Below are positions 1 to 6,294 of a DNA stretch of 6,958 bases, one piece after another (position 1 is the first letter of the stretch; every line of letters begins with the position of its first letter). This DNA is from an uncultured Atopobium sp. (lineage in GTDB: Bacteria; Actinomycetota; Coriobacteriia; Coriobacteriales; Atopobiaceae), in NCBI GenBank assembly GCA_946647055.1, contig CAMPCT010000112.1:1-6958 (forward strand), given 5' to 3'. Both the position numbers and the translations under genes were made by a program. The notes beneath the pieces were generated by a model that saw only the letters and a program-made list of their open reading frames with translations, was not told the DNA's origin and made no database searches.

Positions 1-6
1 AGGTCT

Positions 7-54
7 GTCCCCATCCGTCTCAGAGACAAACGAGAACCGTCCCCAGCCGTCTCA
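7..54. repeat. Tandem REP-like repeat, 32-nt period, cut by the left window edge
   Basis: Read on the minus strand, one full 32-nt unit (54 to 23) begins TGAGACGGCTGGGGACGG and ends GTTTGTCTC. A second unit starts immediately (22 onward) with TGAGACGGATGGGGACAG and leaves the window. The 22 comparable positions match at 18. The best core is 39-54 against 7-22 on the plus strand (15/16 identical). Each unit starts with GAGAC and the full one ends with GTCTC, so the junction at 17-27 is a perfect inverted repeat GTCTC-A-GAGAC. From memory, repeats with a GGGGACGGTTCT core and GTCTC ends occur dispersed in Firmicutes and Actinobacteria, sometimes near REP-associated (RAYT) transposases. No such transposase is in this window. 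The first unit contains the stop codon of the PurF-like gene. Confidence 0.6.
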
Positions 55-1473
55 CTCCTTGCCGCTCCAGCAGTAGGTGCAGACCTTCTCGCGGTCGATG
101 CCAATGGCCTCGAGCATGCCGTCGAGCGTCTGGTAGGAGAGCGAGTCGAAGCCCATCTCCTCGCATATGGAGCGAAGCAGGCACTTGCCGCGCTCGGTGC
201 GGCCGTCGGCGTACTCGTCGATGAAGGCCTCGCCCTCCTTGCCCTCGAGCTCCAGGATCTTGCGGCGGGCAATGAGCTCGTAGTCGGACCGGCTGCGCGA
301 GAAGCTCAGGTACTTGCAGCCAAACATGATGGGCGGGCAGGCGCTGCGCATGTGCACCTCGGCGGCGCCGGTATCGTAGAGGAAGTCGACCGTCTCGCGC
401 AGCTGCGTGCCGCGCACGATGGAGTCGTCGACGAAGAGCAGCCTCTTGCCGTCGATGAGCTCGGGCACGGGAATCTGCTTCATCTTGGCGACGCGGTTGC
501 GGACGCTCTGGTCGGCCGGCATGAAGGAGCGCGGCCAGGTGGGCGTGTACTTGACGAAGGGACGCGCGAAGGGCTTGCCGCTGGCGGCAGCGTAGCCAAT
601 GCCGTGGGGCAGGCCGGAGTCGGGCACGCCGGCCACGAAGTCGACGTCGGGCAGAAGGCCCGCCTCGCGGTCGTTCTCGACCATGATCGCGCCGTTGCGG
701 TAGCGCATGACCTCGACGTTGACACCCTCGTAGTTGGAGTTGGGATAGCCGTAGTACACCCACAGGAAGGCGCAGATGCGCATCTCGTCACGGGCGGGAA
801 CCAGCGTCTCGTAGCCATCGGCCGTGATGCGCACGACCTCGCCGGAGCCCAGCTCGTACTCGTCCACGTAGCCGAGCTTGCCATAGGCGAAGCTCTCGAA
901 GGTGACGCAGTAGCCGTCGTCGTCGCGACCGATGAGGACCGGCAGGCGGCCCATGTCGTCGCGCGCGGCGTAGAGGGCACCCTCGCGCGTCATGATGAGC
1001 ATCGTGAGCGAGCCCTCGATCTGCTCCTGTGCGTACTTGATGCCCGTCACCAGGTCGGACTGGGTGTTGATGAGGGCGGCGATGAGCTCGGTGACGTTGA
1101 CCTCTCCGGAGCTCTTCGCCATGAACTGGTGCCCGACGTGCGAGAAGGCCTCGATGAGCTCCTCGGCGTTGTTGACGGCGCCGACCGTGGCGATGGAGAA
1201 GACACCCAGGTGCGAGCGGACGAGCAGCGGCTGGGGGTCGGAGTCGGAGATGCAGCCCATGCCGCAGCAGCCATGGAAGTGCGGCAGGTCGCCCTCGAAG
1301 CGCGTGCGGAAGGGAACGTTCTCGATGGAGTGGATCTCCTTCTTGAAGCTTCCCTCACCGTCACAGAAGACCATGCCCGCGCGCCTGGTACCCAAGTGGG
1401 AGTGGTAGTCGACGCCAAAGAACACGTCCAGCACCACATCACGCTTGGATGCCGCGCCAAAGAATGCTCCCAT
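52..1473 (-). CDS. PurF-like amidophosphoribosyltransferase with a degenerate glutaminase site
   Basis: 473 aa, similar in length and layout to PurF, which makes 5-phosphoribosylamine from PRPP and glutamine in the first step of purine synthesis. The C-terminal phosphoribosyltransferase half is well preserved: VPDSG at 284-288 and the PRPP loop LLFVDDSIVRGT at 345-356. Cysteines 234, 386, 465 and 468 match the four Fe-S ligands of B. subtilis-type PurF. The N-terminal half keeps the Ntn-hydrolase outline (GAFFGAAS at 2-9, SHLGTRRAG at 25-33), but the catalytic Cys is replaced by Gly2. The QHRGQ, RYST, AHNG and SDTE motifs that bind glutamine read as SHLGT, CISD, ATVG and NVTE. I recall similar MGxFFG-type PurF homologues in gut anaerobes. 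Ammonia-dependent synthesis, use of another partner, or a regulatory role are all possible, so I give no symbol. The start at 1473 is set by AAGGAGG seven nt upstream. The frame stays open further upstream only into the neighbouring gene. Confidence 0.85.
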   Translation of the reverse strand: MGAFFGAASKRDVVLDVFFGVDYHSHLGTRRAGMVFCDGEGSFKKEIHSIENVPFRTRFEGDLPHFHGCCGMGCISDSDPQPLLVRSHLGVFSIATVGAVNNAEELIEAFSHVGHQFMAKSSGEVNVTELIAALINTQSDLVTGIKYAQEQIEGSLTMLIMTREGALYAARDDMGRLPVLIGRDDDGYCVTFESFAYGKLGYVDEYELGSGEVVRITADGYETLVPARDEMRICAFLWVYYGYPNSNYEGVNVEVMRYRNGAIMVENDREAGLLPDVDFVAGVPDSGLPHGIGYAAASGKPFARPFVKYTPTWPRSFMPADQSVRNRVAKMKQIPVPELIDGKRLLFVDDSIVRGTQLRETVDFLYDTGAAEVHMRSACPPIMFGCKYLSFSRSRSDYELIARRKILELEGKEGEAFIDEYADGRTERGKCLLRSICEEMGFDSLSYQTLDGMLEAIGIDREKVCTYCWSGKE

Positions 1474-1480
1474 GGCAGCC

Positions 1481-1487
1481 CCTCCTT
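1481..1487 (-). promoter_or_regulatory. Ribosome binding site of the PurF-like gene
   Basis: AAGGAGG on the minus strand, 7 nt before the ATG at 1473. It decides the start: the reading frame is open much further upstream, past the stop codon of the glucosidase gene, but only this ATG has a strong Shine-Dalgarno and gives an N-terminus (MGAFFG) that aligns with the start of mature PurF. Confidence 0.75.
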
Positions 1488-1515
1488 CGTCACCGCCGTC
1501 ACGAATTACCGTCCT

Positions 1516-1521
1516 ACTATA
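1516..1521 (-). promoter_or_regulatory. Possible -10 box for the PurF-like gene
   Basis: TATAGT on the minus strand, 42 nt before the start codon, inside the 107-nt gap after the glucosidase gene. It matches TATAAT at 5 of 6. No good -35 hexamer sits 16-18 nt upstream. A short GCCC-ACAC-GGGC inverted repeat (1527-1538) lies just upstream and might be an operator or chance. The gap also lacks a convincing terminator, so read-through from the upstream gene is equally possible. Confidence 0.25.
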
Positions 1522-1580
1522 GCCGTGCCCACACGGGCGTGCGGGATTGTGCGCAGGGCTTTTCATTCCATTAACACGGG

Positions 1581-3284
1581 CTACCCCACGAACCGGTACA
1601 CACGGCATTCGTACGGCCTGAAGGCGACGCGTCCCTCGTACGGCCGTGTGAGCCCCTCCTCCTCGTAGTTGCACAGCTCGAGCGTGCCCTCGTCCAGGTC
1701 GTAGCCCCTGGGAACCGAGAAGGTCATGCCGTGGTCGGCAAAGCTGCAGAGCACGAGGAGCCGCTCCCCCGCCATCTCGCGCGCATAGACGTACAGGTTG
1801 CCCGAGGCGCGCTTGAGCTCGTGGTACGTGCCCTCGCGAACCACGGCGAGTTCGCGACGCAGGCGGATGGCGCGACGGTAGAAGTTGAGCACGGAGTACG
1901 GGTCGGTCTCGTCGCGCGCGACGTTGATGCCGCGATAGTTGGGGTTGACGGCAAACCAGGGCTCGACACCATCCGGGCAGAAGCCGGCGTTTGCCGCGTC
2001 CGACCACTGCACCGGCGTGCGCGCGTGGTCGCGCGCGGCACGGTTGACGAGCTCCATGGCCCTCTCGGGCGTGTCACCCGCCGCGATGCGCTTGCCGTAC
2101 TGGTTCTTGGCCGAGACGTCCGGCACGTCGTCGATGGTCGCAAAGCGCGTGTTGACCATGCCGATCTCCTGCCCCTGGTACACGAAGGGCGTGCCCTTCT
2201 GGAACAGGTACGTGCACGCAAGCATCATGGCGCTCTTCTCGCGGAACGCCTCGCTGCCGTAGCGGCTCACGATGCGCGGGTGGTCGTGGTTCTCGATGTA
2301 GAGGGCGTTCCACGCACGACCGTCGAGCCCGTGCTGCCAGCGACCGAACGCCCGCTTGAGCTTGCGCAGGTCGAAGGGCATGGGCACGTAGTCGGTGAAG
2401 AGGCAGTCGGCACCCATGTGCTCGAAGTGGAACATCATGTCGAGCGTCTGGCCCGGCCCCTCCTCGATGAAGGGCAGGGCCTTCCTGGGCGTGATCATGG
2501 GCGCCTCGCCCACCGTCATGCAGTCGTAGTGGGAGAGCACGTCGTCGCGGAACTGCGCCAGGAACTCGTGCACGCGGGGGCCATTCTCGTAGAAGCGCAG
2601 GCCCCGAGCGCCGGGCGGCATGAGGTGGTCGTTGGGGAGCCCCGGCGCCTTGCTGGTGAAGGTGATGACGTCCTCGCGGAAGCCGTCGACGCCCATGTCG
2701 AGCCAGAAGCGCAGGACGTCCTCGACCTCGGCGCGGACCTTTGGGTTGTCCATGTTGAGGTCGGGCTGACCCTTGGCGAAGACGTGCAGGTACCACTGGT
2801 CGAGGGCGGGCTCGTACTCCCATGCGCGACCCTCGAAGAGGCTGTCCCAGTTGTTGGGGGGCGTGGCCATGCCGTTGCGGTCGCGGCCCCCGTCGCGCCA
2901 GATGTAGTAGTCGTGGTAGGGGTTGTCCCTGCTGGCACGGCTCTCCTTGAACCACGGGTGCTCGACCGAGGTGTGGTTGACCACGAGGTCCATGATCACC
3001 TTGAGGCCACGCTCGTGTGCGCCGTCGAGCACCTGCCTGAAGACGTCGAGGTCGCCGTACTCGGGGTTGATGCCCTTGTAGTCGGCGATGTCGTAGCCAA
3101 AGTCCGCCTGCGGCGAGGGATAGAGCGGGCTGAACCATATGCCGGTCACGCCCAGGCTGGCTATGTAGTCGAGCTTCTCGAGCACGCCCCACAGGTCGCC
3201 GATGCCGTCGCCGTTGCCGTCCTTGAAGCTGCGCGGCCAGATCTGGTAGAACACCGCGTCCTTGTACCAGCGAGTGCGTTCCAT
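1581..3284 (-). CDS. GH13 alpha-glucosidase, probably oligo-1,6-glucosidase type
   Basis: 567 aa, the usual size for cytoplasmic GH13 subfamily 31 enzymes, with no signal peptide. These enzymes cleave terminal alpha-glucosyl residues from imported oligosaccharides. Visible landmarks in order: YQIWPRSF (13-20), the DGNGDGIGDL loop (22-31, Ca-binding type), region I DLVVNH (99-104), region V QPDLN (173-177), region II GVDGFREDVI (198-207) with nucleophile D205, region III VGE (258-260) with acid/base E260, and region IV NHDHPR (332-337) with D334. HARTPVQW (420-427) is typical of this group. Val206 after the nucleophile is the residue associated with alpha-1,6 (isomaltase) preference, against Thr/Ala in maltases. 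E204, where Met is usual, is slightly unusual. Trehalose-6-phosphate hydrolase or sucrose-active relatives are alternatives. ATG 3284 is preferred over an in-frame GTG at 3317 because AGGAGG lies just before it and the protein then starts at the conserved WYKDAVFYQ block. Confidence 0.9.
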   Translation of the reverse strand: MERTRWYKDAVFYQIWPRSFKDGNGDGIGDLWGVLEKLDYIASLGVTGIWFSPLYPSPQADFGYDIADYKGINPEYGDLDVFRQVLDGAHERGLKVIMDLVVNHTSVEHPWFKESRASRDNPYHDYYIWRDGGRDRNGMATPPNNWDSLFEGRAWEYEPALDQWYLHVFAKGQPDLNMDNPKVRAEVEDVLRFWLDMGVDGFREDVITFTSKAPGLPNDHLMPPGARGLRFYENGPRVHEFLAQFRDDVLSHYDCMTVGEAPMITPRKALPFIEEGPGQTLDMMFHFEHMGADCLFTDYVPMPFDLRKLKRAFGRWQHGLDGRAWNALYIENHDHPRIVSRYGSEAFREKSAMMLACTYLFQKGTPFVYQGQEIGMVNTRFATIDDVPDVSAKNQYGKRIAAGDTPERAMELVNRAARDHARTPVQWSDAANAGFCPDGVEPWFAVNPNYRGINVARDETDPYSVLNFYRRAIRLRRELAVVREGTYHELKRASGNLYVYAREMAGERLLVLCSFADHGMTFSVPRGYDLDEGTLELCNYEEEGLTRPYEGRVAFRPYECRVYRFVG

Positions 3285-3288
3285 GGTC

Positions 3289-3294
3289 CCTCCT
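3289..3294 (-). promoter_or_regulatory. Ribosome binding site of the GH13 gene
   Basis: AGGAGG (followed by GA) on the minus strand, 4 nt before the ATG at 3284. The competing upstream GTG at 3317 has only a weak CCAGGT before it, so the shorter protein is chosen. Confidence 0.65.
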
Positions 3295-3317
3295 GCGTCG
3301 TGGGCGGTCCTTGTCAC

Positions 3318-3323
3318 ATCATA
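3318..3323 (-). promoter_or_regulatory. Possible -10 box for the GH13 gene
   Basis: TATGAT on the minus strand (5/6 match to TATAAT), 34 nt before the ATG at 3284, in the 58-nt gap behind the ATPase gene. No recognisable -35 hexamer is present at the right distance. It also overlaps the region just before the rejected GTG start. Weak evidence. Confidence 0.22.
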
Positions 3324-3342
3324 CCTGGTCGCACCCCGTGGC

Positions 3343-4065
3343 TCAGTCAGCCAGCAGCCGAGCGATGGTTCTCTCCCGGTCGTTGATGAAGCGGCTCATG
3401 ACCTGATAGCTCTCGGTGTCCTCGTAGGCGACCTCCTCCAGCCCGTCCTCGCCAAAGTGAACGAGCTGCGCCCCGGGCAGCGCCAGCAGGATGGGCGAGT
3501 GCGTGGCCACGATCAGCTGCGCGCCATGTGCCGCCAGGTCGTGGAACTCGCGCAGGAGCGTCATCTGGTGCAGGGGCGAGAGCGCCGCCTCGGGCTCGTC
3601 GAGGAAGTAGAGGCCGTTCTCGCGGAAGTCGCTCTGGATCGCCATGAGGAAGGCCTCGCCGTGCGAGAGCTCGTGGAGCCTGACCTTGTCGGGACCAAAG
3701 CGCAGGTCGTCGTAGCCCTCCGCCGCGCTGGCGACGTTGTAGAAGCTCTCGGCGCGCAGGAACCACGCCTGCCAGGGACGCCCGAGGCCGCGCACGAGGT
3801 GCACCGCCTCGTGGAGGCCCGAGTGGGTGTCGTGCGTGGAGAAGGCATAGTTGCGGCTGCCGCCCTCGGGGTTGAGGCCATAGGCCACAGCCATGGCCTC
3901 GAGCAGCGTCGACTTGCCCGAGCCGTTCTCGCCCACCAGGTAGGTGACGTCACTCGTGAACGCAAGCTCGCCCATGTCACGCAGGGCGGGAATGCGACGC
4001 ACGTAGGAGCTGGGATCGACCGCCTCCCAGTCGATGCTGGCCGAGCGAATGAAGCGTGCGGGCAT
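3343..4065 (-). CDS. Stand-alone AAA/ABC-type ATPase (COG3910-like)
   Basis: 240 aa with all elements of an ABC/SMC-class nucleotide-binding fold in a compact protein: Walker A GENGSGKS (45-52), a signature-like LSHGE (133-137), Walker B LYFLDEPEAAL (152-162) with D156 and E157, and the H-loop in ATHSP (187-191, H189). Only about 80 residues separate Walker A from the signature, so there is no long coiled coil, zinc hook or room for an insertion domain. No TOPRIM nuclease domain follows, unlike OLD proteins, and there are no membrane segments. This fits small predicted ATPases of unknown function, seen in many bacteria. It is soluble, probably dimerises on ATP, and its substrate is unknown. 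No permease or nuclease partner lies next to it. The start at 4065 is supported by AAGGAGGGG just upstream. The gene reads away from icd, with the glucosidase gene 58 nt downstream on the same strand. Confidence 0.85.
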   Translation of the reverse strand: MPARFIRSASIDWEAVDPSSYVRRIPALRDMGELAFTSDVTYLVGENGSGKSTLLEAMAVAYGLNPEGGSRNYAFSTHDTHSGLHEAVHLVRGLGRPWQAWFLRAESFYNVASAAEGYDDLRFGPDKVRLHELSHGEAFLMAIQSDFRENGLYFLDEPEAALSPLHQMTLLREFHDLAAHGAQLIVATHSPILLALPGAQLVHFGEDGLEEVAYEDTESYQVMSRFINDRERTIARLLAD

Positions 4066-4130
4066 GGCCCCTCCTTGACGCGATGGTTACGCCTGCCATC
4101 GTATCGCATGGGACGGACACGACCTGCCGC

Positions 4131-4136
4131 TACAAT
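4131..4136 (+). promoter_or_regulatory. Possible -10 box for icd
   Basis: TACAAT (5/6 match to TATAAT) lies 32 nt before the icd start codon, in the 103-nt divergent spacer between the ATPase gene and icd. The -35 region 16-18 nt upstream (around 4108-4114) is poor. The spacer must hold promoters for both directions. For the ATPase only a 4/6 match, TACGAT on the minus strand (4103-4098), is visible. Confidence 0.35.
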
Positions 4137-4168
4137 GGGCAAAACCCCAGCGACCCACGGAGGACCCC

Positions 4169-5383
4169 ATGGACAAGATCGCGATGACCACGCCGCTCGT
4201 CGAGATGGACGGCGACGAGATGACCCGCATCATCTGGCGGATGATCAAGGACGAGCTGCTGCTCCCCTTCGTCGACCTCAAGACCGAGTACTACGACCTG
4301 GGCCTCGAGAACCGCGAGGCCACGGGCGACCAGGTCACGGTCGACGCCGCGCGCGCCACCAAGCGCCTGGGCGTCGGTGTGAAGTGCGCCACCATCACCC
4401 CCAACGCCGCCCGCGTGGAGGAGTACGGCCTCACGCAGATGTGGAAGAGCCCCAACGGGACCATCCGCGCGCTGCTCGACGGCACCGTGTTCCGCGCGCC
4501 CATCATGGTGCGTGGCATCGAGCCCTACGTGCGCACCTGGAAGCGTCCCATCACCCTGGCGCGCCACGCCTATGGCGACGTCTACCGCAACGTCGAGCTG
4601 CGCGTCCCCGGCCCCGGCAAGGTCGAGCTGGTCCACACCGACGCCGACGGCACCGAGACGCGCGCCCTCGTCCACGAGTTCGCCGGCGCGGGCATCGCCC
4701 AGGGCATCCACAACCTCGACGCCTCCATCACCAGCTTCGCCCGCGCTAGCTTCAACTACGCCCTCGACACCCACCAGGACGTGTGGTTCTCGGCCAAGGA
4801 CACCATCTCCAAGACCTACGACCACCGCTTCAAGGACATCTTCCAGGAGGTCTTCGACGCCGAGTATCGCGAGCGCTTCGCCGAGGCTGGCCTCACGTAC
4901 TTCTACACCCTCATCGACGATGCCGTCGCGCGCGTGATCCGCAGCGAAGGCGGCTTCATCTGGGCGTGCAAGAACTACGACGGTGACGTCATGAGCGACA
5001 TGGTGTCGACGGCCTTCGGCTCGCTCGCCATGATGACGAGCGTGCTGGTCAGCCCCGACGGCGTCTTCGAGTTCGAGGCGGCCCACGGCACCGTCCAGCG
5101 CCACTACTACCGCCATCTTGCGGGCGAGCCCACCTCCACCAACTCGGTGGCGACCATCTTCGCCTGGTCGGGAGCCCTGCGCAAGCGCGGCGAGCTCGAC
5201 GGCCTGCCGGAGCTGGCATCCTTCGCCGACGCGCTCGAAGCCGCGACCATCGAGACCATCGAGGCCGGCGAGATGACCGGGGACCTCGCCGCCATCACCA
5301 CGCTCGAGGGCCCGCGCAAGCTGGGGACGCTCGAGTTCATCCAGGCGGTCGCCGGAAGGCTGCGCCAAAGGCTCGGGGCATAG
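4169..5383 (+). CDS. icd: NADP-dependent isocitrate dehydrogenase, eukaryotic-type subfamily
   Basis: 404 aa, full length for the dimeric subfamily II enzyme (relatives of human IDH1/IDH2), which oxidatively decarboxylates isocitrate to 2-oxoglutarate and makes NADPH. Substrate residues line up with human IDH1: T77, S94, N96, R100, R109, R132 (in ARHAYGD) and Y139 at the same numbers, then K210, D250, D273 and D277, two behind. Blocks such as [12 protein letters not shown] (77-88), [10 protein letters not shown] (91-100), [15 protein letters not shown] (260-274) and EAAHGTV (303-309) are near-invariant in this family. R311-H312 match the human R314-H315 pair that recognises the NADP 2'-phosphate, supporting NADP rather than NAD. 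The RBS GGAGG (4159-4163) lies 5 nt before the ATG. In a fermentative anaerobe the likely role is supplying 2-oxoglutarate for glutamate, plus NADPH. A YdcF-type gene follows after 6 nt. Confidence 0.96.
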   Translation: MDKIAMTTPLVEMDGDEMTRIIWRMIKDELLLPFVDLKTEYYDLGLENREATGDQVTVDAARATKRLGVGVKCATITPNAARVEEYGLTQMWKSPNGTIRALLDGTVFRAPIMVRGIEPYVRTWKRPITLARHAYGDVYRNVELRVPGPGKVELVHTDADGTETRALVHEFAGAGIAQGIHNLDASITSFARASFNYALDTHQDVWFSAKDTISKTYDHRFKDIFQEVFDAEYRERFAEAGLTYFYTLIDDAVARVIRSEGGFIWACKNYDGDVMSDMVSTAFGSLAMMTSVLVSPDGVFEFEAAHGTVQRHYYRHLAGEPTSTNSVATIFAWSGALRKRGELDGLPELASFADALEAATIETIEAGEMTGDLAAITTLEGPRKLGTLEFIQAVAGRLRQRLGA

Positions 5384-5389
5384 GCTGAC

Positions 5390-6136
5390 ATGGGCATCCT
5401 GCTGCTCGCCCTGGGCGTGGCCTGCATCGCCTATGGGGTGTCCGTCTTCCTCGTCTTCTCGGGGACGCTCTTCTTTGCCGTGTGGCTTGTCATCGGCGTG
5501 ACGCTGGTCGTCTGGTCTCGGCTCGTCTTCAGCGGTATGTGGGACAGGTTGCCTGCCCTCGTTCGGACGGGTGTCCCCGGCATTGCCCTCGCGGGACTCG
5601 CCATCCTCCTGGCGCTTGGCGCGGCAATCATGCACGACGCCAACCAGGAACCGCCAGCTGGTCTCGACTACCTCGTCGTCCTGGGGGCGCAGGTCAAGCA
5701 GGATGGCCCCAGCGTCGTGTTGCGCTACCGGCTCGATGCTGCCTACGACTACCTGGTCGAGAACCCCGACACGGTTTGCGTGGTGTCAGGTGGACAAGGC
5801 CCCAACGAGCCCTTCCCCGAGGCTGATGGCATGGCCCGCTATCTTGTCGAGCGAGGCATCGACGAGAGCCGGATCATCCGCGAGCCCGGCTCGACCACCA
5901 CGGTCGAGAACATTGCCAACAGCCGCGCGCTCATCGGCGACCCAGATGCCAGCGTCGGCATCGTGACGAACGACTTCCATGTGTTCCGCGCCGTCCGGAT
6001 CGCCCGGACGCAGGGCATCGCGGAGGCATATGGCGTTCCGGGAGGCTCCGTTGCCTGGTATCTGCCAAACAACCTGCTACGCGAGTGTCTTGGCGTCATA
6101 AAGGACGTGCTTGTAGGGAATGTGAGTTTGGGATAA
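5390..6136 (+). CDS. Membrane-anchored YdcF/SanA-like DUF218 protein
   Basis: 248 aa. Three hydrophobic segments at about 2-22, 25-46 and 62-82 anchor it, followed by a DUF218 domain from about 93. The domain shows DYLVVLGAQV (93-102), RYRLDAA (112-118), VVSGGQG (131-137), an acidic stretch with E144 and D146, STTTVENIANS (168-178) and TNDFHVFRA (193-201). This is the YdcF/SanA/ElyC family, implicated in cell-envelope processes in E. coli. No enzymatic activity is firmly assigned, though YdcF binds S-adenosylmethionine. The start ATG lies 6 nt after the icd stop with only a weak GGGGC-type RBS, so translation is probably coupled to icd and the two share a transcript. Codon use is a little less GC-biased than icd. 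The stop TAA (6134-6136) abuts a palindromic element. Which side of the membrane the domain occupies cannot be settled from the sequence. Confidence 0.85.
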   Translation: MGILLLALGVACIAYGVSVFLVFSGTLFFAVWLVIGVTLVVWSRLVFSGMWDRLPALVRTGVPGIALAGLAILLALGAAIMHDANQEPPAGLDYLVVLGAQVKQDGPSVVLRYRLDAAYDYLVENPDTVCVVSGGQGPNEPFPEADGMARYLVERGIDESRIIREPGSTTTVENIANSRALIGDPDASVGIVTNDFHVFRAVRIARTQGIAEAYGVPGGSVAWYLPNNLLRECLGVIKDVLVGNVSLG

Positions 6137-6294
6137 TTCTTACACGAGAGGTTTCCATATCAGGATAACCCCAGTTGAGAGTCCCTCCCATTTTGCGGTC
6201 GTGTGGTCTATGGAAACTCACGGACCACACGAGCTATATTTGGCCAGTGTGGCAACTGGGGATATGCTATTTTGGTATCATCTCGTGTATGAAT
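6136..6294. repeat. 159-bp nested palindromic element (MITE-like or structured RNA)
   Basis: The ends form 14-bp inverted repeats, ATTCTTACACGAGA (6136-6149) and TCTCGTGTATGAAT (6281-6294), matching at 13 of 14. A second perfect pair, CCCCAGTTG (6169-6177) and CAACTGGGG (6253-6261), lies on exactly the same centre of symmetry. The two 37-nt arms (6141-6177 and 6253-6289) are equal in length and complementary at 29 of 37 positions. A third perfect 10-bp pair, TCGTGTGGTC (6199-6208) and GACCACACGA (6223-6232), forms the centre. G+C is 72 of 150 bases at 6141-6290, clearly below the surrounding genes. It fills most of the gap between two converging genes. No target-site duplication or transposase is visible, and no open frame in it looks like a gene. 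It could be a non-autonomous mobile element, a structured 3' UTR or RNA, or a recombination site. Confidence 0.6.
6199..6232. other. Central 10-bp hairpin with a 14-nt loop
   Basis: TCGTGTGGTC (6199-6208) and GACCACACGA (6223-6232) pair perfectly around the loop TATGGAAACTCACG. It is not a standard intrinsic terminator on the plus strand: what follows is GCTATATTTGG, with no clean T-run. The first nine loop bases (6209-6217) are the exact complement of GTTTCCATA at 6151-6159, so a pseudoknot, or a competing stem, is possible in RNA. Confidence 0.55.

Noticed and set aside
1527..1538. GCCC-ACAC-GGGC hairpin as a terminator of the glucosidase gene
   Set aside because: Only a 4-bp stem (longer only with wobbles on the other strand) and no T-run after it.
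1531..1581. Direct repeat ACACGGGC (1531-1538 and 1574-1581) as an operator pair
   Set aside because: Only 8 bp, in GC-rich DNA, with the second copy overlapping a stop codon. Chance is a sufficient explanation.
352..1668. Long plus-strand open frame opposite the PurF-like gene
   Set aside because: It is antisense to a clearly conserved gene. It is rich in A, V, L, D, H and G, as expected from the complement of GC-biased codons, and has no recognisable domain.
1474..2007. In-frame upstream extension of the PurF-like gene
   Set aside because: It would overlap the 3' end of the glucosidase gene in another frame, has no family similarity, and lacks the strong RBS found at 1481-1487.
1731..3386. 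Long plus-strand open frame opposite the glucosidase gene
   Set aside because: Same antisense effect: low-complexity V/A/H/E-rich product with no motifs, while the minus strand has a complete GH13 catalytic set.
3262..4749. Plus-strand open frame spanning the ATPase antisense strand and the start of icd
   Set aside because: It crosses a divergent promoter region and overlaps the real icd frame. The product is repetitive and motif-free.
4130..5635. Minus-strand open frame opposite icd
   Set aside because: Antisense shadow of a highly conserved enzyme. The composition is D/E/G/A/V-rich without family signatures.
6136..6294. Integron attC-type site
   Set aside because: The overall imperfect palindrome is suggestive, but the required RYYYAAC and GTTRRRY boxes at the ends are absent, and no cassette structure is present.
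6136..6294. Simple bidirectional intrinsic terminator
   Set aside because: The stems are not followed by T-tracts in either direction, and the element is far longer and more nested than a terminator needs to be. It may still stop transcripts.
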